This document shows, piece after piece, positions 48,415 to 57,961 of a DNA stretch of 64,000 nt. The notes beneath the pieces are model-generated. The model saw nothing but the letters and a program-made list of their open reading frames with translations. It made no database searches and had not been told where the DNA came from. Origin of the DNA: Paraburkholderia piptadeniae (GTDB lineage Bacteria > Pseudomonadota > Gammaproteobacteria > Burkholderiales > Burkholderiaceae); NCBI RefSeq assembly GCF_900007165.1, contig NZ_CYGY02000024.1, forward strand, positions 185,476-249,475. Reading direction: 5' to 3'. Made by a program: the position numbers and the translations under genes. The first letter of the stretch is position 1. Each line of letters starts with the position of its first letter.

Positions 48415-48579
48415 GGATCGGTATTCAACGGAAAGAGAAGGGTGCGGCTACGGCAATGCAAAGCGGACGACAGGTGGTGAGCGTAACAGACGAGATCGGC
48501 GCCGCGCACCTGGCCGTTCGGCCAGGTTGCGCCCGACGATGCGCGGCCGGAAGATGGCCAGCATGTTCAGACCCGAGGT

Positions 48580-49050
48580 TCAGGCCCGATGATACGGATG
48601 ATTCTGCGTGATGGTCCACGCGCGATACAACTGTTCGGCAAGCAGCACGCGGACCATCGCGTGCGGCAGCGTGAGGCTCGACACGCGCAGCATCATGTCG
48701 GCGCGCGCCTTCAGTTCCGGGTCGAGCCCGTCGGCACCGCCGATCAGAAACGCGACGTCGCGTCCGTCCTGCTGCCATGCGGGCAGCGCGTTCGCGAGCT
48801 GCATCGTGGTCCAGTCCTTGCCGCGTTCGTCGAGCGCAACGATGCGCGCGTTCTTCGGCAGCGCGGCTTCGATCTTCTGCCGCTCGGCAGCCATCACGCT
48901 CTCGGCGGAGCGTCCCGACGAGCGTTGCTCGGGCTTGATCTCACGCAGTTCGATGCGCAGCTCGGGCGGCATGCGCTTCGCGTACTCGTCGAAGCCCGTC
49001 GCGATCCAGTCGGGCATCTTGTGGCCGACAGCGAGGATATGCAGTTTCAT
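48580..49050 (-). CDS. rlmH: 23S rRNA pseudouridine-1915 N3-methyltransferase
   Basis: A 156-residue SPOUT-class methyltransferase that modifies helix 69 of 23S rRNA in the assembled 70S ribosome. The AdoMet knot motifs are present ([50 protein letters not shown]). The C-terminus ends in the conserved HPYHRA. It follows rsfS in the same operon. Confidence 0.96.
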   Translation of the reverse strand: MKLHILAVGHKMPDWIATGFDEYAKRMPPELRIELREIKPEQRSSGRSAESVMAAERQKIEAALPKNARIVALDERGKDWTTMQLANALPAWQQDGRDVAFLIGGADGLDPELKARADMMLRVSSLTLPHAMVRVLLAEQLYRAWTITQNHPYHRA

Positions 49051-49126
49051 CGTCGGGATTGCGCCGGATCAGATGGGCGCGCAGCCGGGAGCGTGGTCCA
49101 CGGCTCGAACTGCGCCAGCGCCGCGC

Positions 49127-49582
49127 TCACGAGCGGCGGCGTGCGGGTGCTTTGCGTGCGGGGCGCGCGACGGGTGCTTCTTCTTCGTCTTCATCGTCGA
49201 TCGGTTCCGATGGACGGGCACCGCCGAACGGATTCGGCGCGGACAGCTTCACGCGCACTGGCTTGTCGCCCCAGATCTCTTCGAGGTTGTAGTACTGGCG
49301 CAGCGCCGGTTGCAGGATGTGCACGACGGCATCGCCGCAATCGACCAGCACCCATTCGCCGATGTCTTCGCCTTCCGTGCTGACGATGTCGCCGCCCGCT
49401 TCCTTCACTTTCTCGCGCACGCTGGAGGCGAGGGCCTTGGTCTGCCGGTTCGACGTGCCGCTTGCGACGATCACGCGGTCGAACAGTTCGGTCAGGTGGC
49501 TGGTGTTGAACACCCGAATGTCTTGCGCCTTCACGTCTTCGAGTCCGTCGACGATCGCGCGTTGCAGCTTGCGTATATCCAT
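49127..49582 (-). CDS. rsfS: Ribosomal silencing factor RsfS
   Basis: 151 residues of the RsfS/Iojap family. It binds L14 and keeps subunits apart when nutrients run short. The core reads LTELFDRVIVASGTSNRQTKALASSV and GEWVLVDCGDAVVHIL. After about residue 115 there is an extra acidic/basic low-complexity tail. It starts three bases after the nadD stop, so the two are tightly coupled. Confidence 0.94.
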   Translation of the reverse strand: MDIRKLQRAIVDGLEDVKAQDIRVFNTSHLTELFDRVIVASGTSNRQTKALASSVREKVKEAGGDIVSTEGEDIGEWVLVDCGDAVVHILQPALRQYYNLEEIWGDKPVRVKLSAPNPFGGARPSEPIDDEDEEEAPVARPARKAPARRRS

Positions 49583-49585
49583 GGT

Positions 49586-50323
49586 TTACCGGTGGTACAG
49601 ATGATGTTGAACAATATAGTCCCACACTGCGGCGGGGACATGACTCTGCGCGGACAGGGCAGTGCCGTTCGTGGCGCCTGCGGCGCCGTCCGCGTGGTTT
49701 TCGAGCGATGCTCGCAGGTGCGCGCGGATGTCGGTCGCCGACACATCGAAGGCCAGCGACGTGTCGATCAGCAGATGACCGGACGGCGTCGCCTGCAGAA
49801 CGCCCGCGCTGGCGGCGCGCTGCGCGATCGTCGCGGCGACGGCGGGCGGTACGGCCGTCACGTCGAAGCCGGGGCGCGTCGCGGCGGCGATATGCGCATA
49901 GTCGAACAGGCGCTGCCAGTCGTGCCACGTATCGAGCCGCACCAGTTGATCCGCGCCGATCAGCAGCGCAATCGACGCATCGGCGCCTTCGCGTTCCCGC
50001 CAGCGCTGCAGCGTATCGACCGTATACGTGGGGCCTTCGTGCCGGATTTCATCCGTCGCGACGCTGACGCTCACGCCCGGCAGCTTCAGCGACGAAGCGG
50101 CGGCGCGCGTCATCGCGAGCCGATGTTCGGCCGCCGACACGTCCGCTTTCTGCCAGGGCTGCCCAGCCGGCATCAGCACGAGTTCGGTCAGCTTCAGCGC
50201 GTCGGCGAAACGTCGCGCGAGCGCGAGATGGCCGTCGTGGATCGGATCGAACGTGCCGCCGAGTATCCCGATGCGGCGGCGCAGCGCCCCTCGCGAGGCG
50301 GCGTGTTGAGCGGTCGGATTCAG
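49586..50323 (-). CDS. nadD: Nicotinate-nucleotide adenylyltransferase, CTG start
   Basis: 245 residues if translation starts at CTG (50323). The nucleotidyltransferase motif [18 protein letters not shown] lies upstream of the first in-frame ATG (50179), so that ATG cannot be the start. Reading back from the motif there is no ATG, GTG or TTG before the hemF stop codon, which is in the same frame. The CTG has AAAGGA seven bases upstream. NadD makes deamido-NAD from nicotinate mononucleotide and ATP. The C-terminal [11 protein letters not shown] matches the family SxTxIR motif. Confidence 0.88.
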   Translation of the reverse strand: MNPTAQHAASRGALRRRIGILGGTFDPIHDGHLALARRFADALKLTELVLMPAGQPWQKADVSAAEHRLAMTRAAASSLKLPGVSVSVATDEIRHEGPTYTVDTLQRWREREGADASIALLIGADQLVRLDTWHDWQRLFDYAHIAAATRPGFDVTAVPPAVAATIAQRAASAGVLQATPSGHLLIDTSLAFDVSATDIRAHLRASLENHADGAAGATNGTALSAQSHVPAAVWDYIVQHHLYHR

Positions 50324-50386
50324 TTGCGGTTCCTTTGCCTGTCGGTTGGAGCGGGTGACGTACGGGTAGCGGGGCGGCGGCGCGCG

Positions 50387-51310
50387 TCAGACCCACTCGC
50401 GCGCCACGAGAAAATCGCTATACAGGCGCGCTTCCGGCGTGCCCGGCTCGGGCTGCCAGTTGTAGCGCCAGTTCACGACGGGCGGCATCGACATCAGGAT
50501 CGACTCGGTGCGGCCGCCGCTTTGCAGGCCGAACAGGGTGCCACGGTCGAACACGAGGTTGAATTCGACGTAGCGGCCACGCCGGTACGCCTGGAAATCG
50601 CGCTCAGCTTCGCCGTATGCGATGTCGCGGCGTTTCTCGATGATGGGCATGTACGCGTTCAGAAACGCGTCGCCGACGCTCTTGACCATCGCAAACGACT
50701 GCTCGAAGTCGGGCTCCGCGTAGTCGTCGAAGAAAATCCCGCCGATGCCGCGCGGCTCGTTGCGATGCTTCAGGAAGAAGTAGTCGTCGCACCAGCGCTT
50801 GAAGCGCGGGTACAGGTCGTCGCCGTACGGTTGCAGCGCGTCGCGGCACACGCGGTGAAAATGCCGTGCGTCTTCTTCGAAGCCGTAGTAGGGCGTGAGG
50901 TCCATGCCGCCGCCGAACCAGAACACGGGCGCTTCGCCCGCCTTGGTCGCAACCAGCAGCCGCACGTTCATGTGCACCGTCGGGCAGTACGGGTTGCGCG
51001 GATGCAGCACCATTGACACGCCCATTGCTTCGAAGCCGCGTCCCGTCAGCTGCGGACGCAGCGCGCTGGCCGAGCCCGGCAGCGCGTCGCCTTGCACGTC
51101 CGAAAAGCCGATGCCTGCACGCTCGAAAAACTGGCCGCCTTCGAGGATGCGCGTGCAGCCGCCGCCGCGCAGCTTGTCGCCGGGCGCGCGCTGCCAGCTG
51201 TCGGTGGCGAGCGGCCTGCCGTCGAACGCGCCGAGCGCGTCGGCGATCTTAGTCTGCAAACCTTGCATCCAGGCCCGGACGGCGTTGGCGTCGTGAATCG
51301 AATCGGTCAT
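50387..51310 (-). CDS. hemF: Oxygen-dependent coproporphyrinogen III oxidase
   Basis: A 307-residue cytoplasmic haem-biosynthesis enzyme. It decarboxylates coproporphyrinogen III to protoporphyrinogen IX with oxygen. The family signature [15 protein letters not shown] and the [12 protein letters not shown] motif are intact. Length matches E. coli HemF. It heads the run with nadD, rsfS, rlmH, maf and rng. Confidence 0.96.
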   Translation of the reverse strand: MTDSIHDANAVRAWMQGLQTKIADALGAFDGRPLATDSWQRAPGDKLRGGGCTRILEGGQFFERAGIGFSDVQGDALPGSASALRPQLTGRGFEAMGVSMVLHPRNPYCPTVHMNVRLLVATKAGEAPVFWFGGGMDLTPYYGFEEDARHFHRVCRDALQPYGDDLYPRFKRWCDDYFFLKHRNEPRGIGGIFFDDYAEPDFEQSFAMVKSVGDAFLNAYMPIIEKRRDIAYGEAERDFQAYRRGRYVEFNLVFDRGTLFGLQSGGRTESILMSMPPVVNWRYNWQPEPGTPEARLYSDFLVAREWV

Positions 51311-51621
51311 ATGGCTGGGGCGCGGCGCGTCTAAACGCTGGCGCGGTCGAAATTCAATGGAACTGCACTAGGACTTCATTGGGCCTACATCGGGCCGTCA
51401 GCGGCGGGCGCCCAGGTTGTCGCCGAACCGGGCAGGCGGAGCACAGCCTGTTGTCGATTACAGATGCCGCTGCAAGTTTCAAGTGTAGCGCCGGTGCGGC
51501 CGGACGATCCGGAAAGGGCCAGAAGCGGCCCGAACCCGATCAGGATCGAACGGCCCCGCAGGGCCGTGCACGGGCGAGCTTGCAGCGCCGGTGAAGCGCG
51601 TGCTCGCCAGGACAGGCAGGC
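51311..51621. other. Intergenic region between purD and hemF
   Basis: About 310 bases. A hairpin (ACGGCCC-CGCA-GGGCCGT, 51550-51567) near the purD end could stop its transcript, although no T tract follows. The hemF promoter should lie here on the minus strand; TACACT near 51481-51486 is the best -10. I saw no gene. Confidence 0.45.
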
Positions 51622-52899
51622 TCAGCTGTGCTTGCGGCTGGCCGCGCGATAACCGATGTCGCGGCGATATTGCATGCCGTCGAACGAGATGTGGTTGATC
51701 GCTTCGTACGCGACCGACTGCGCGCTGCGCACCGAATCCGCCAGACCCACGACGCACAGCACACGCCCGCCCGACGTCGTCAGCTTGCCGTCCGCGAGCG
51801 TCGTACCGGCGTGGAACGTGATGGCGTCGGCGGTTTCCGGCGGAATGCCGCTGATGAAATCGCCCTTGCGCGGCGCGTCCGGATAGTGGTGCGCGGCCAG
51901 CACGACGCCCAGCGCCGTGCGGCGATCCCATTCGAGCTCCACCGTATCGAGCGTGCCCGCGATCGCGGCTTCGACGACCTTCGAGAAGTCGCCCTTCAGG
52001 CGCGCCATGATCGGCTGCGTTTCCGGGTCGCCCATCCGGCAGTTGAATTCGAGCGTCTTCGGGTTGCCTTGCGCGTCGATCATCAGGCCGGCGTACAGGA
52101 AGCCCGTGAAGCGGATGCCTTCCTGCTCCATGCCGCGCACGGTCGGCAGGATGATTTCACGCATCACGCGCGCGTGCATTTGCGGCGTGACGATGGGGGC
52201 GGGCGAGTACGCGCCCATGCCGCCCGTGTTCGGGCCCTGATCGCCGTCGAGCAGGCGCTTGTGATCCTGGCTCGACGCGAGCGGCAGCACGTGCTTGCCG
52301 TCGACCATCACGATGAAGCTCGCTTCCTCGCCGGCGAGGAACTCTTCGATCACCACGCGCGCGCCCGCATCGCCGAGCTTGTTGTCCGAGAGCATCATGT
52401 CGACGGCGGCGTGCGCTTCTTCCAGCGTCTGCGCGACGACCACGCCCTTGCCGGCCGCGAGGCCGTCGGCCTTGATGACGATGGGCGCGCCCTTGGCGTC
52501 GATGTATGCGTGCGCGGCCGCGACGTCCGAGAAGGTTTCGTATTCGGCCGTCGGAATCGCATGGCGCTTCATGAACGCCTTCGCGAAGTCCTTCGAGCTT
52601 TCGAGCTGCGCGGCCTCGCGCGTCGGGCCGAAGATTTTCAGGCCGCGCGCGCGGAAGATGTTGACGATGCCTGCCGCGAGCGGCTGCTCCGGACCGACGA
52701 GCGTGAACGCAATCTGCTCCTGCTCGACGAAGTCGGCGAGCGCGTTCGGGTCGGTGATGCCGACGTTGCGCAGACGGTCGTCCTGCGCGGTGCCGCCGTT
52801 GCCGGGCGCGACGTAGACGAGCTGGATGCGCGGCGACTGCGCGAGCTTCCATGCGAGCGCATGTTCGCGACCGCCGGAACCGACGACGAGTAACTTCAT
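51622..52899 (-). CDS. purD: Phosphoribosylamine-glycine ligase
   Basis: A 425-residue ATP-grasp enzyme of purine synthesis step two. The N-terminal motif is KLLVVGSGGREHALAWKL, the ATP-grasp core IVIKADGLAAGKGVVVA, the metal site in EFNCRMGDPETQP. Length is normal. GGGGAA lies before the ATG. It is flanked by yebC upstream and hemF downstream on the same strand. Confidence 0.96.
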   Translation of the reverse strand: MKLLVVGSGGREHALAWKLAQSPRIQLVYVAPGNGGTAQDDRLRNVGITDPNALADFVEQEQIAFTLVGPEQPLAAGIVNIFRARGLKIFGPTREAAQLESSKDFAKAFMKRHAIPTAEYETFSDVAAAHAYIDAKGAPIVIKADGLAAGKGVVVAQTLEEAHAAVDMMLSDNKLGDAGARVVIEEFLAGEEASFIVMVDGKHVLPLASSQDHKRLLDGDQGPNTGGMGAYSPAPIVTPQMHARVMREIILPTVRGMEQEGIRFTGFLYAGLMIDAQGNPKTLEFNCRMGDPETQPIMARLKGDFSKVVEAAIAGTLDTVELEWDRRTALGVVLAAHHYPDAPRKGDFISGIPPETADAITFHAGTTLADGKLTTSGGRVLCVVGLADSVRSAQSVAYEAINHISFDGMQYRRDIGYRAASRKHS

Positions 52900-53143
52900 G
52901 TGATTCCCCGAATACTAAAAACCGTGAGCGGCCTGCGCAGCGGCGCGAGCCGTGGATATCTGCCTCTACCTTCGCACAACGCGAATGCCACACCTGTGAT
53001 GCAGGCAACGGAGCGGGGCAATGTGGCGGAAATCGCCTGGATGCCGTGCGGGCGGTGCGCGCCTCGCGCCATGCAAGTGCGCCGCAAGTGGAGTGGGGAG
53101 CGCCGCAACGGCCCGGACAGGGGCGGCGCGCTCACCGTCGGCC

Positions 53144-53872
53144 TCACTCGTCGGCGATTGCCGCGTTTGTATAGACCTCCTGCACGTCGTCCAGATTTTC
53201 CAGCGCGTCGAGCAGCTTCTGCATCTTGATGGCGTCGTCGCCTGTGAACTCGACTTCCGTCTGTGGCTTCATCGTCACTTCCGCGAGTTCCGCCTTGAAG
53301 CCGGCGGCTTCGAGCGCGGTCTTGACCTTCGGGAAATCGTTCGGCGGGCAGATCACTTCGATGCTGCCGTCGTCGTTCGTGACGACGTCGTCGGCGCCCG
53401 CTTCGAGCGCGGCTTCCATCAGCTTGTCTTCGGGCGTGCCGGGTGCGAACAGGAACTGGCCGACGTGATCGAACATGAACGACACCGAGCCGTCCGTGCC
53501 CATGTTGCCGCCGAACTTCGAGAACGCGTGGCGCACTTCCGCGACGGTGCGGGTGCGGTTGTCCGTCATCGTGTCGACGATGATGGCCGCGCCGCCGATG
53601 CCGTAGCCTTCGTAGCGGATTTCCTCGTAGCTCGCGCCGTCGACGCCGCCCACTCCGCGCTGGATCGCGCGGTTGACGTTGTCCTTCGGCATGTTGGCGT
53701 CGTATGCCTTGTCGACGGCGAGCCGCAGACGCGGGTTCGAGTCGATGTCGCCTCCGCCCATGCGCGCCGCGACCTGGATTTCCTTGATGAGCCGCGTCCA
53801 GATCTTGCCTTTCTTGGCATCGGCCGCTGCTTTTTTATGCTTGATGTTGGCCCATTTCGAATGACCCGCCAT
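53144..53872 (-). CDS. yebC: YebC/PmpR family protein
   Basis: 242 residues starting [23 protein letters not shown], the exact family opening. The three-domain YebC fold follows ([43 protein letters not shown]). Members act as DNA-binding regulators or as translation factors for proline-rich stretches. GGAGAA lies four bases before the ATG at 53872; the 15 residues upstream in frame are rejected. Confidence 0.95.
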   Translation of the reverse strand: MAGHSKWANIKHKKAAADAKKGKIWTRLIKEIQVAARMGGGDIDSNPRLRLAVDKAYDANMPKDNVNRAIQRGVGGVDGASYEEIRYEGYGIGGAAIIVDTMTDNRTRTVAEVRHAFSKFGGNMGTDGSVSFMFDHVGQFLFAPGTPEDKLMEAALEAGADDVVTNDDGSIEVICPPNDFPKVKTALEAAGFKAELAEVTMKPQTEVEFTGDDAIKMQKLLDALENLDDVQEVYTNAAIADE

Positions 53873-54328
53873 ACGTTTCTCCGTCGCGCGCGCCAGCGGG
53901 GCGCACGCATAGTGCATTAGTCGTTGCGATTTCGGGCGGCGGTGCAGATTCGCGCTCGCGCCTCGATGTCAGTCTGGTCGCACCCTGAAACGCGCCGGAA
54001 TGGCGCCGTGAAAGCGCGCGGGATCGACGGAAGCGGCCAAAGCGCCGCAGTTGGCGTCGTCAGTACAGTAGCCGGTGAAGGCGCAAACCGGGGTAGGAAT
54101 GCCGCAAAGCGATGCCAGCAGGGTGAGCTGCCCGTTCAATGGGCAGAGTGCGATTTTATCATGCCGGGGGCCCGCCTCTGAAGGGGCGGGAAGCGGATTC
54201 GCGCGGGGCGGCACGAGCCTGTCCTTGCCGTGCCGCCCCGGTAGGCGCTGTCTGTTAGCGCGCTGTCAGCAGATTTCCTCAGCCGCTGTGTCAGCGCCTG
54301 TTGTCAGCCGCTTTGTCAGTGGCTTTCG
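53873..54328. other. Intergenic region upp / yebC with hairpins
   Basis: About 455 bases between two leftward genes. Three stems are visible: CTGCCC/GGGCAG (54128-54146), CCCGCC/GGCGGG (54171-54190) and the long one at 54204-54240. A TAAAAT on the minus strand near 54153-54158 may be a -10 for yebC, which would give a long leader. A 25-base tandem repeat occupies the right end. Confidence 0.5.
54204..54240 (-). terminator. GC-rich hairpin downstream of upp
   Basis: CGGGGCGGCACG pairs with CGTGCCGCCCCG across a 13-base loop. It has no T tract, so terminator function is likely but not certain. Confidence 0.5.
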
Positions 54329-54338
54329 TCAGTTCTTT
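54264..54338. repeat. Three tandem 25-base repeats at the 3' end of upp
   Basis: Units begin TGTCAG at 54264, 54289 and 54314. Each also has a (T/C)CAG half-unit 12-13 bases later (54277, 54302, 54327), so the true period is about 12.5 bases. The third unit includes the upp stop codon (54329-54331). Units are imperfect. Confidence 0.65.
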
Positions 54339-54979
54339 GTGCCGAACAGCCGGTCGCCCGCGTCGCCGAGACCGGGAATGATGTACGCATGCTCGTTCAG
54401 GTGCGAATCGAGCGACGCGACGTACAGCTTCACGTCCGGATGCGCGTTCTGGAACACCTGAACGCCTTCTGGCGCGGCGACGAGCGCGAGGAACGAGATG
54501 TTCTCGCCCGCGACGCCGCGGCGCTTCAGCACGTCGATCGCGTGCACGGCCGAGTAGCCCGTCGCGACCATCGGATCGCACAGAATGAAGATGCGGTCCT
54601 CGAGATCGGGCAGGCGCACCAGATACTCGACGGGACGGTGAGCGTCGTCGCGATACACGCCGATATGGCCGACGCGCGCCGACGGAATCAGTTCGAGCAG
54701 CCCGTCCGACATGCCGACGCCCGCGCGCAGCACGGGCACGATCGCGAGCTTCTTGCCGGCGATCACGGGCGCGTCGATGTCGACGAGCGGCGTGCTCACG
54801 CGGCGGGTCGTCATCGGCAGGTTGCGGGTGATTTCATAGCCCATCAGCAGCGTGATCTCGCGCAGCAGCTCGCGGAACGTCCGTGTGGACGTGTCGCGGT
54901 CGCGCATGTGCGACAGCTTGTGCTGGATCAGCGGGTGATCGAGGATGAAGAGATTGGGAAAACGGCTGTCCTGAGTCAT
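54329..54979 (-). CDS. upp: Uracil phosphoribosyltransferase
   Basis: A 216-residue type I PRTase of pyrimidine salvage, converting uracil and PRPP to UMP. The PRPP loop is [21 protein letters not shown]. The N-terminus [21 protein letters not shown] and the C-terminal [10 protein letters not shown] match the family. Tandem repeats start at its stop codon. Confidence 0.96.
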   Translation of the reverse strand: MTQDSRFPNLFILDHPLIQHKLSHMRDRDTSTRTFRELLREITLLMGYEITRNLPMTTRRVSTPLVDIDAPVIAGKKLAIVPVLRAGVGMSDGLLELIPSARVGHIGVYRDDAHRPVEYLVRLPDLEDRIFILCDPMVATGYSAVHAIDVLKRRGVAGENISFLALVAAPEGVQVFQNAHPDVKLYVASLDSHLNEHAYIIPGLGDAGDRLFGTKN

Positions 54980-55286
54980 GACGTGGCGCCTCGCGGCGGT
55001 AAATGGGCTGTGCAGTCGATGGAGCGGCGCGGCGTTTCGCGGCCCCGATTTCGCGGCCCCGTATCGTGCGACGGAGGGCGACGGGGGCGGCGTGCGCGTG
55101 CGCCATGGCTGCGAGTTTACCGGAAGGGTGGCGGAAAGAGACTGGAGATTGTGGAAAGCGATCGAAGCAGGACGGAAGCGACGTCCGGCAGCGCCGCGTC
55201 GATTCTTCTAGAATCGGGGGACAGTTGACCGACCGCGAGCGCGACGCGTCCGCACGCATCGCGCGCATGACAAAAGGAAAAAGCAC
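54980..55286. other. Divergent intergenic region, upp / SDR
   Basis: About 305 bases. A 7-bp inverted repeat (CGATTCT-TCT-AGAATCG, 55200-55216) contains TAGAAT, a possible -10 for the SDR gene about 70 bases upstream of its ATG. No good -35 pairs with it. I saw no gene. Confidence 0.5.
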
Positions 55287-56066
55287 ATGGATCTGGGAAT
55301 CGCAGGAAAGAGCGCGCTGGTTTGCGCAGCGAGCAAGGGACTGGGACGCGGCTGCGCCGAGGCGCTGGCGGCGGAGGGCGTGAACGTGACGATCGTCGCG
55401 CGCACGGTGCAAACGCTCGAAGCGACGGCGGCCGATATCCGCGCGAAGGCGGGCGTCGACGTGAAGGCCGTGGCGTGCGACATCACCACGCCCGAAGGCC
55501 GTGCGGCGGCGCTCGCCGCGTGTCCGCAGCCGGACATCCTCGTCAACAACGCGGGCGGTCCGCCGCCCGGCGACTTCCGCAACTTCACGCACGACGACTG
55601 GATTCGCGCGCTCGAAGGGAACATGCTCACGCCGATCGAGCTGATCCGCGCGACCATCGACGGCATGATCTCGCGCGGCTTCGGCCGCGTCGTCAACATC
55701 ACGAGTTCGTCGGTGAAGGCGCCCATCGACGTGCTCGGCCTGTCGAACGGCGCGCGCTCGGGCTTGACGGGCTTCGTCGCGGGTGTCGCGCGCAAGGTCG
55801 CGCCGCACGGCGTGACGATCAACAACCTGCTGCCGGGGCTGTTCGACACGGACCGCATCGCCGTGACGTTCGAGGCGTCGGCGAAATCGCAGAACATTTC
55901 CGTCGACGAAGCACGCGAGCAGCGCATGGCGACGATTCCCGCGCGCCGCTTCGGCACGCCCGACGAATTCGGCCGCGCGTGCGCGTTCCTGTGCAGCGTG
56001 CACGCGGGCTATATCACCGGGCAGAACTGGCTGCTCGATGGCGGCGCTTATCCCGGCACGTTCTGA
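55287..56066 (+). CDS. Atypical short-chain dehydrogenase (BKR-like), catalytic Tyr/Lys lost
   Basis: 259 residues with a Rossmann SDR fold. The usual TGxxxGxG is altered to CAASKGLG (residues 13-20). NNAG (87-90) and the structural Asn N112 are kept. At the active site the YxxxK motif is replaced by SxxxR (S153, R157) in LGLSNGARSGLTGF, while the preceding Ser (S140) is present. This matches the FabG-like subgroup described as lacking a full catalytic tetrad. It may reduce by another mechanism or bind a ligand without catalysis. It precedes mgsA on the same strand. Confidence 0.85.
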   Translation: MDLGIAGKSALVCAASKGLGRGCAEALAAEGVNVTIVARTVQTLEATAADIRAKAGVDVKAVACDITTPEGRAAALAACPQPDILVNNAGGPPPGDFRNFTHDDWIRALEGNMLTPIELIRATIDGMISRGFGRVVNITSSSVKAPIDVLGLSNGARSGLTGFVAGVARKVAPHGVTINNLLPGLFDTDRIAVTFEASAKSQNISVDEAREQRMATIPARRFGTPDEFGRACAFLCSVHAGYITGQNWLLDGGAYPGTF

Positions 56067-56146
56067 GCGGGCCGCGCGTGCCTTCGCAAACGCAACGACA
56101 ACAACGACGACACCGACCATAACGACAACGCAAGAGGAGCAATGGC

Positions 56147-56536
56147 ATGACAACACGCGTCGCGCTGATCGCGCACGATCACAAGAAGGACGACATCGTC
56201 AGGCTGGCGGGCGAATACGTCGACACGCTCGCTCGCTGCGAGCTGATCGCCACGGGCACGACGGGCTCGCGCATCGCCGATGCGCATGGGCTTAAGGTCG
56301 AGCGGATGCTGTCCGGCCCGCATGGAGGCGATCTGCAGATCGGCGCGCAACTCGCCGAAGGACGGGTCGACGTGGTGATCTTTTTGCGCGACCCGATGAC
56401 GCCGCAGCCGCACGAACCGGACATCAACGCGCTCGTGCGCGCGTGCGACGTCCACAACGTGCCGTGCGCGACGAACATCTCGACCGCGCGAATGATCCTC
56501 GCTGATCTGACACTGCGTTTTTCGCAGCAGGTCTGA
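56147..56536 (+). CDS. mgsA: Methylglyoxal synthase
   Basis: 129 residues. It converts dihydroxyacetone phosphate to methylglyoxal and phosphate, a bypass that relieves sugar-phosphate stress. The family core is IAHDHKKDD at the N-terminus, ATGTTGSRI, and the catalytic-region [12 protein letters not shown] and [15 protein letters not shown]. Length is slightly below E. coli MgsA, normal for this group. It sits between the SDR and quinone oxidoreductase genes, all rightward. Confidence 0.93.
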   Translation: MTTRVALIAHDHKKDDIVRLAGEYVDTLARCELIATGTTGSRIADAHGLKVERMLSGPHGGDLQIGAQLAEGRVDVVIFLRDPMTPQPHEPDINALVRACDVHNVPCATNISTARMILADLTLRFSQQV

Positions 56537-56590
56537 CGGCGTCGTCCGCGTTCATTCAAGGCAGGCATCACGAACGAATCTGGAGAGAAG

Positions 56591-57565
56591 ATGGTCAAGG
56601 CAATTCGATTCGACAAGACGGGCGGCCCCGAAGTGATGAAGTGGGTCGATGTCGAGGTGGGCGAGCCGGGTAACGGCGAAATCCGCATCAGGCAGCATGC
56701 GGTCGGCCTCAACTATATCGACGTGTATTTCCGCACGGGCCTGTATCCGTTGCCGTTGCCGGGCGGGCTCGGCATGGAGGCGGCGGGCGAGGTGGTCGCC
56801 GTCGGCGCGGGCGTGACGGACCTGAAGGCGGGCGATCGCGTCGCGTATGTCGCGCGGCCGCCGGGCGCGTATGCGCAGGAGCGCGTGCTGCCCGCCGCAC
56901 AGGTCGTGAAGCTGCCGGATGCAATCGGTTATGAAGAGGCTGCGTCGGTGATGCTGCAAGGGCTGACGGCGCAATACCTGTTGCGCCGCACGTACCCGGT
57001 GAAGGCAGGCGACACGATCCTGATCCAGGCCGCTGCGGGCGGCGTCGGCCTGCTCGTGTGCCAGTGGGCGAAGGCACTGGGTGCGACGGTGATCGGCACG
57101 GTCGGTTCCGACGAGAAGGCGGCCATCGCGAAGGCCCACGGCTGCGATCATCCGATCGTCTATACACGCGAGAACTTCACGAAGCGCGTGCGCGAGATCA
57201 CGAACGGCGCGGGCGTGCCCGTCGTGTACGACTCGATCGGCAAGGATACGTTTACGGCTTCGCTCGATTGCCTTGCGCCGCTGGGCATGTTCGTGAGCTT
57301 CGGCAATGCGTCGGGCCCGCTGCCGCCGATCGATTCGTCGGAATTCGCCGGGCGCGGCTCGCTGTTCTTCACGCGGCCCACGCTCTTTACGTACATCGGC
57401 AAGCGCAGCGACTACGACGCGATGGCGGGCGAGCTGTTCGACGTGATCGCGTCGGGCAAGGTCAAGACGAGCATCAATCAGCGCTACGCCCTCGCCGATG
57501 TGGGCAAGGCGCACGCGGATCTGGAAGCGCGCAGGACGACGGGGTCGACGGTTTTGCTGCCGTAA
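56591..57565 (+). CDS. Zinc-free quinone oxidoreductase (Qor-like, MDR family)
   Basis: 324 residues. It has a GroES-like N-terminal domain (GLNYIDVYFRTGLYPLPLPGGLGMEAAGEV) and a Rossmann domain with AAAGGVG. The zinc ligands of alcohol dehydrogenases are absent, as in NADPH:quinone reductases (QorA). The enzyme reduces quinones by one electron or detoxifies enals. A strong ribosome site is lacking but GGAGAGAAG is close to the ATG. A terminator follows immediately. Confidence 0.9.
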   Translation: MVKAIRFDKTGGPEVMKWVDVEVGEPGNGEIRIRQHAVGLNYIDVYFRTGLYPLPLPGGLGMEAAGEVVAVGAGVTDLKAGDRVAYVARPPGAYAQERVLPAAQVVKLPDAIGYEEAASVMLQGLTAQYLLRRTYPVKAGDTILIQAAAGGVGLLVCQWAKALGATVIGTVGSDEKAAIAKAHGCDHPIVYTRENFTKRVREITNGAGVPVVYDSIGKDTFTASLDCLAPLGMFVSFGNASGPLPPIDSSEFAGRGSLFFTRPTLFTYIGKRSDYDAMAGELFDVIASGKVKTSINQRYALADVGKAHADLEARRTTGSTVLLP

Positions 57566-57582
57566 GGGCGGCTCGCTCGAAG

Positions 57583-57620
57583 AAAGGCCGCTTCACGCAC
57601 GGCGTGAAGCGGCCTTTTCT
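57583..57620 (+). terminator. Rho-independent terminator after the quinone oxidoreductase gene
   Basis: AAAGGCCGCTTCACGC and GCGTGAAGCGGCCTTTT form a 15-base stem with a short loop and T run. It ends the SDR-mgsA-qor series and marks the border of the AT-richer block that follows. Confidence 0.88.
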
Positions 57621-57700
57621 GTTACCTGGGCGATGACACGACAAAGCCGCCCTCATAAGGGGCAGCTTTGTCGGTTATGGGCGCGGATATTCTTGCGGCC

Positions 57701-57961
57701 TCACTCTTCGGCCGGGGTGAGCTTCACGAATGGCTTCAGGCCGGGATTCGACAGCGCGAGCAGATTGAGCGTCGCGCCGCCGAACCGGCGAGCGAATTCA
57801 TCATCGAAAGCGTTGTTGTAGTCTGCCGCCGGCAGTTCCAGTGGGAATTGACGTTGTGTGACCGCAAGTACTCGTTCGACCTCAAGCGTGTAGGAAACGA
57901 GCGCCTGTTTTTCATCCGACCACATGATTACCACGCACTTCTTGTCCGGGTGATTCGCCAT
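57701..57961 (-). CDS. Unknown 86-residue protein, possible immunity-type partner
   Basis: Soluble protein starting MANHPDKKCVVIMWSDEKQ, with a central SYTLEVERVLAVTQRQFPLEL strand pair and an acidic C-terminus ending TPAEE. Its ATG overlaps the stop of the gene upstream (TGATG), so the two are translationally coupled. A longer frame to 58057 would overlap that gene heavily and is rejected. No family is recognised. Coupling to a Cys-patterned protein, small size and acidity are what one sees in immunity proteins, but this is inference. Confidence 0.6.
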   Translation of the reverse strand: MANHPDKKCVVIMWSDEKQALVSYTLEVERVLAVTQRQFPLELPAADYNNAFDDEFARRFGGATLNLLALSNPGLKPFVKLTPAEE

